Notes under the pieces: generated by a model
Told to the model about the DNA's origin: nothing
Seen by the model: only the letters and a program-made list of their open reading frames with translations
Database searches by the model: none
Source: Xylaria sp. FL1777
Lineage: Eukaryota; Ascomycota; Sordariomycetes; Xylariales; Xylariaceae
Direction of reading: 5' to 3'
Assembly (NCBI GenBank): GCA_022578965.1
Contig: MU400527.1
Span: 372,001 to 436,000 of the forward strand
Length of the DNA stretch: 64,000 nucleotides
Shown here: piece by piece, positions 59,738-64,000 of the stretch
Layout: each line of letters starts with the position of its first letter
How positions within the stretch are numbered: position 1 is the stretch's first letter
Program-made: the position numbers and the translations under genes

Positions 59738-61618
59738 ATGTCTCGAATTTTGCTTGGCTGGATCTTTCTCGTGTGCACTACACTCGGCTTCAACCTGCCT
59801 GATAGATGTGCCGTGTTCTCCAAGTCGCAGAAGCCGTGCGATCCAATTGCCCCAGCAAGCTTCCTACCTGCTTCCTATAGCATTGTCTCAAAAACGAAAA
59901 CTAGATCAACTCAGATCGCCAATAATGGTGTGTTCCTCAGTCTTCTGGACGCCCTGAATGTTACACAATCAGGGTTCTTCGCTCCCTGGTTGGGTACCTG
60001 GCCCGATGCCATCGATTGGACAGCTGCCGTGATAGGCACGCACATTTCAGGGGTAACCCGCACCGTTTCTGAAGATCTGGGTTTCCTAAATACAAGGAAA
60101 GACAACATCGTCGATTGGAGGCAGACCTCTAACTTGATTGACAAATACTTCACCCAGCTTATTGCCTTCTACTTCGGCCAGGATGCCCTAGCCATGAGAT
60201 ATGAAGCTTATGACGATATTCTCTGGGTGGTCCTGGGCTGGCTTGAAGCCATCAAATTCGTCAACACGCATAACGACTTGCATTACACCTTCGCTAACCC
60301 GCGCCTGTCCCAGACAATACCGGGTGGAATATCTGATAGCTACACAAAAATACTTAACCAGCCATACCACGGGAATATATGGCTTCCCACCTTTTCTCAT
60401 CGGGCGCGTGTGTTTTGGAACCTGGCCTTGCGCGGCTGGGATACAAAATTATGCAATGGCGGCATGGTATGGAATCCTCGCCTACTGCCATATAAGAATG
60501 CCATCACCAACGAACTCTTCATCGCGGCGTCCATTTCAATGTACTTTCATTTCCCTGGCGATGATAACGAATCTCCATTCTATAACCGCACTGACAAGTT
60601 CAATCCCGAGGATCCAGATTCATTGATGTCTAGCGGGCCACGAGACGCTAGGTATTTGAAGGCTGCCGTTGAAGGCTACCGATGGCTTCGCAGCTCCAAC
60701 ATGACGAATGACCAGGGGCTGATAGTCGACGGCTTTCACATTAGCGGGTATCTCGATGAAAGTAATAACAACACCAGATGTGATGCCCGCGATGAGATGG
60801 TGTTCTCGTACAACCAAGGCGTTATTCTAACCGGTCAACGCGGGCTGTGGGATGCTACCGGTGCACCCTCGTTCCTCGCGGACGGACACCATCTGATTCA
60901 GGATGTGATCAAAGCTACCGGTTATAACCTCAGATTAGACGGCCCTGTTGATGACCTCTCAGAGGCAAAAGCTGGAGTTCTTCCTCGTTGGCACGGGTTG
61001 GGGCGCTTAGGCATCATGGAGGAATATTGTGACGCGAGCGGAACATGTAGCCAGGATGGGCAGACTTTTAAAGGAATCTTCTTCCACCATCTTACGACAT
61101 TTTGCGCGCCTCTGGAGATGCCACCACTGGAACTCAGACTACATGTTCACAAGCGTGCCTTTGTAAACACCAAGAAGTCACATGCCGATGCCTGCAAATC
61201 CTACACCGGTTGGTTACAGCACAATGTATATGCCGCTATGGCGACGCAAGACGCTTCCGGGCGCTTTGGACAATGGTGGACTGCGGGCTTGCTGTCAGGT
61301 AACTGGGTAGGCCCGTGGCCGACACTAGCGAATGACGGCATCCATGACAAACCAAATGCGACTGATTACCGCAATTACGGGGTGCCTACCGACACGACAT
61401 GGCGCAGCGTGTCACCCCACAAACCGACTCAAGCACCAAATCCGTATCATGATCAGCTACCGTATGATAGAGACACAAAACAGGCTCCGCTGGGGAACAT
61501 GAAACGGCAGCGTCAAGCGAAAGATCCAAACGACCGTGGCCGTGGACGAACGGTCGAGACGCAAAGTGGAGGGCTGGGCCTTCTTCGAGCATACTGGAAA
61601 ATCTCCCGGGCGCCCTAG
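59738..61618 (+). CDS. Secreted glycoside hydrolase family 76 (alpha-1,6-mannanase type)
   Basis: Predicted endo-alpha-1,6-mannanase-like enzyme of family GH76, related to Dfg5/Dcw1 wall proteins but more like the secreted fungal members. Single exon, 626 residues. Signal peptide about 1-17 (MSRILLGWIFLVCTTLG). The paired catalytic aspartates of the family are D159-D160 in YDDILWVVLGWLEA. Other conserved parts are NGGMVWNPR with ITNELFIAASISMY, YNQGVILTGQRGLWDATG, GIFFHHLTTFCAPL, and GQWWTAGLLSGNW near the end. The C-terminus after about 560 is polar and basic without a hydrophobic tail, so no GPI anchor is predicted, unlike Dfg5/Dcw1. Several N-x-S/T sites are seen. Substrate could be fungal or host mannan. 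Confidence 0.92.
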   Translation: MSRILLGWIFLVCTTLGFNLPDRCAVFSKSQKPCDPIAPASFLPASYSIVSKTKTRSTQIANNGVFLSLLDALNVTQSGFFAPWLGTWPDAIDWTAAVIGTHISGVTRTVSEDLGFLNTRKDNIVDWRQTSNLIDKYFTQLIAFYFGQDALAMRYEAYDDILWVVLGWLEAIKFVNTHNDLHYTFANPRLSQTIPGGISDSYTKILNQPYHGNIWLPTFSHRARVFWNLALRGWDTKLCNGGMVWNPRLLPYKNAITNELFIAASISMYFHFPGDDNESPFYNRTDKFNPEDPDSLMSSGPRDARYLKAAVEGYRWLRSSNMTNDQGLIVDGFHISGYLDESNNNTRCDARDEMVFSYNQGVILTGQRGLWDATGAPSFLADGHHLIQDVIKATGYNLRLDGPVDDLSEAKAGVLPRWHGLGRLGIMEEYCDASGTCSQDGQTFKGIFFHHLTTFCAPLEMPPLELRLHVHKRAFVNTKKSHADACKSYTGWLQHNVYAAMATQDASGRFGQWWTAGLLSGNWVGPWPTLANDGIHDKPNATDYRNYGVPTDTTWRSVSPHKPTQAPNPYHDQLPYDRDTKQAPLGNMKRQRQAKDPNDRGRGRTVETQSGGLGLLRAYWKISRAP

Positions 61619-63455
61619 CACAGCGTTCGGCGATTTGTGTCTCGGAGGCTACGGCCATGTATTATTAGGTTAGAGAACAGTACTACTTTTGAGTTCAACC
61701 TTAGATTCCTAATATTAAGCATCCCAATAATGAGTTCGTGAAGGGATCGGAAGTCCTAGGTGTAGCTATGACTTGTTGACGGCCATCATAGCTGTGGTAG
61801 TTTTGCCGAACCGCGTATTTGCCATGCCAGATTCAAGTTCCTTCGGACTTTGCTTGTACATGGGAGTGCTCAGCCCTAGAGGACCGTCCAGTGTAGTCGT
61901 ACGAGGGTATCTGTATCCATAACTATCGCGGTCACCTACATAGATTGCAGAATCTCAAAGCTGATAACTAAGCAGGTAACGGGGGCCATTCGAAGAGATT
62001 TAAGTACCGTTTGTCTCCCTATGCCCAAGAGGCTATCGTCGAACGTTAACAAAAGTCAACTTTCTCGCCCGTTTTAAGTGATTCCACTTTCTAGGTTATG
62101 CTTTTCCTCGACCATTATACGATACATACTCGGACTGACTTCACCTTTAGCTCTAACGTGAACACAACATTGAAGCTTCACACTCAGCAGTGAAAGTATA
62201 TCTATGACTACCTATGTATCGTGCGGGAGGCGATATGTACTATCTTGCCCGATTAATGATCATACCCGAGACAATAAGCAAAAACCGACTCGCAACTTTG
62301 TATGCGATAGATCCAAACAAGTGTAGAGATCACATGCAACTTACCTGCTCACGCCATGGATGTACTAAGCAGACATTACACCAGAGAACTGTAATAGTCA
62401 TATTTTCCTCCAAGGTTAAGCTTCGAATCCGCGATGAAGCAAATATCCCCCGGTGAATGATCCACGGCGCTTGACTATAGAAAATCCTAATCTAACTCTT
62501 CACAGCGTAAGAACAGCTCCTAGCCTCAATTCTAAAGCTTACCTAGATCAGGGGCACGAATTTTCACCTATAGCCTCATCTCTGCGCGCCACGCCAAGCC
62601 AAAACCGCCATTGCTGAAATTCCTTTCACCTTTGCGCTTAGCTACCTATATATTAAGATGAGACACTGACGCCTCGTTCTTCGTCACATAGCCAGCTGAC
62701 CGACTAGCAAGAGCGTGGAAGCCCCCCAATATGGCATGGCTGAGGAGTAGCCAGCCAGCCAACCGAGGCAGGGATCTTCGCCGTATCCCACCGTTGTTCT
62801 TTCTCGCTGCTTTGATTCTTTTGTATACTAGGTATTAGACTACCTATGTCGACCTTGCACGTTTCTGCGGTCAACGGTTCAACACTCATTACTATAGTTC
62901 CACCGACGTTTCGCGACTCTTAATTGACTTCCCGGTAGGTAGAATATAGAGACTAATAGATAGGTAGATATCTATAATATAGTATAATTTTCCCATAGGA
63001 GGGAGCTCCGTAGGTATGGTCTAGGTATTCGAATCTAGATCTAGGTTGCTTGTTTTGGGGGGGAGGGGTTGTCCCGAGATCTCTAATAATAGGCAATGGA
63101 AAAACAATACTGGAAACACTGCAACAAACAAAGTCTTTCAATGAGTAGCCCGTGCGGCGTATGCAATCAATTATGCGTGATACACTCGTGGGCCTGCGTG
63201 ACATAGCGAGCAATATAATACAGCACTGCGTCTTATTATTCGTGTATATCACTGCTTCCACTCTTGACTCCTATGCGCCCCTTTCCTGCCAAAATAATTG
63301 GAGAATAAACAATCAGCCATGTTACAAATGAATTCAACAGATATTGTAGATAGATGAATTTCGCAGTGGCCTCCCAGAGATGGGTTGACGCAAACCCAAT
63401 ATCATTTTATAGGGCGTCTCCGGGCGTCTCCATGCGTCAGAGGATATCGGAACTT
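61619..63455. other. Convergent intergenic region, GH76 / KDEL receptor
   Basis: About 1.8 kb with no supported gene. A G8 run at about 63057-63064. Short A/T-rich repeats (TAGATAGGTAG type) near 62955-62980. Confidence 0.5.
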
Positions 63456-64000
63456 TTATTCGTTCCGCCACTCATTCTCATTGTTCACACCTGGAGGAAC
63501 ATCCTTGTTCGAGTTTGCATGTGACCCTGATGGAACCGCCAGGTCGTCGTCATCGTCATCATCATCGTCAAGAGCTCGTGCAAGTTCGTCAGGATCCTTC
63601 ATTTTAGCATCCGGGTCGACGACTCCCGAGATCTCATCATTCGGGTCGGGCTGTCGCTCGTGTTCGAGCGTCGTGTCGTCGGCACTAATCGAGATGCCTC
63701 GGGCTCCCCACTTCGACCTCCGTTGAGACGATGCATTGCCGTTCTCGTCGCTGCCTAGAGCTGGGGTGCTCTCCTCGTCCTCTTGGTCGTGCTCGAAATG
63801 CTTATTGCCGAAAATACGGTTGAGAAGCCAGCCTCGCCTAATATCATCAGCGTCGACGATGCCACCGTATCGGAGCTTAACTCGTTGTCGTGTGTAATAC
63901 ACCCAGAAGAAATCGAAATAGAGAGCTGTCTGGATGATGCCAAAAATGACGGACACAGCATTCGGTTTTCTATCGTTCGGGTCCAGCTCTCTCCAGATCC
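63456..64000 (-). CDS. ERD2: KDEL/HDEL receptor Erd2 (5' part outside window), long acidic tail
   Basis: Golgi-to-ER retrieval receptor for lumenal proteins. The window holds the last 180 codons or so; the frame runs off the right edge with IWRELDPNDRKPNAVSVIFG. The last membrane span follows (GIIQTALYFDFFWVYYTRQR), then RVKLRYGGIVDADDIRRGWLLNRIFG. Classic Erd2 ends shortly after the last span. Here about 115 further residues follow, polar and acidic, with DELARALDDDDDDDDDLAV and a final NENEWRNE. No intron lies in this part. The retrieval function is firm from the core; the role of the tail is unknown. The tail would face the cytosol, where COPI and regulators bind. Confidence 0.93.
   Translation of the reverse strand, partial: IWRELDPNDRKPNAVSVIFGIIQTALYFDFFWVYYTRQRVKLRYGGIVDADDIRRGWLLNRIFGNKHFEHDQEDEESTPALGSDENGNASSQRRSKWGARGISISADDTTLEHERQPDPNDEISGVVDPDAKMKDPDELARALDDDDDDDDDLAVPSGSHANSNKDVPPGVNNENEWRNE

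Overview
The window is nuclear DNA of a filamentous ascomycete (Pezizomycotina, most likely Sordariomycetes or a close class). Evidence: many genes are split by introns of mostly 46-300 bases with GTRNGY donors and CTAAC-like branch sites. The gene set is fungal: a TOS1-type wall protein, a Zn2Cys6 regulator, GH76, KAP120, PEX2, TIM10 and a KDEL receptor with a long tail. Intergenic regions are large. I see no operons, rRNA, tRNA, CRISPR or recognisable intact transposon.

Layout. 1-1390 (+): 3' part of a zinc alcohol dehydrogenase containing a 13-base microexon. 2181-3693 (-): TOS1-like cell-wall glycoside hydrolase. About 6 kb without a convincing gene follows. 9654-10431 (-): TMEM256/DUF423 small membrane protein. 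10990-11789 (-): unknown protein with a repeat-encoded poly-Glu tail. 12993-14223 (-): adenine phosphoribosyltransferase, with a coding-looking 74-codon ORF upstream (15020-15244). 20376-22597 (-): unknown protein with about ten membrane spans. 24450-26884 (-): Zn2Cys6 transcription factor. 29100-30506 (+): PEX2. 32486-35720 (-): importin KAP120. 36762-38524 (-): PH-domain protein with an Ala/Glu/Pro-rich tail. About 10 kb without a convincing gene follows. 48884-52047 (+): F-box-like protein with a CxxC/CxxC pair. 53352-55130 (-): mitochondrial lysyl-tRNA synthetase. 55861-56262 (+): TIM10. 57874-58686 (+): mitochondrial-type adenylate kinase. 59738-61618 (+): secreted GH76. 63456-64000 (-): 3' part of the KDEL receptor.

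Most genes are housekeeping and unrelated in pathway, so this is not a biosynthetic cluster. The one functional grouping is at 53-59 kb, where three neighbouring genes (MSK1-like, TIM10, ADK2-like) serve mitochondria, the first two divergently from about 730 bases. Gene models were spliced by hand. All multi-exon totals are multiples of three, but no model was checked by alignment or RNA data.

The most unusual non-genic signal is a 9-base word, TACTGCGTA, seen 13 times by eye, all between genes and concentrated in three gene-poor stretches. Arrays built on TAGGTA/TACCTA occur in the same regions. The most unusual genic signals are the ADH microexon, the slippage-prone poly-Glu tail, and three KR-x-S-x-F-G...GKK modules in the PH-domain protein.
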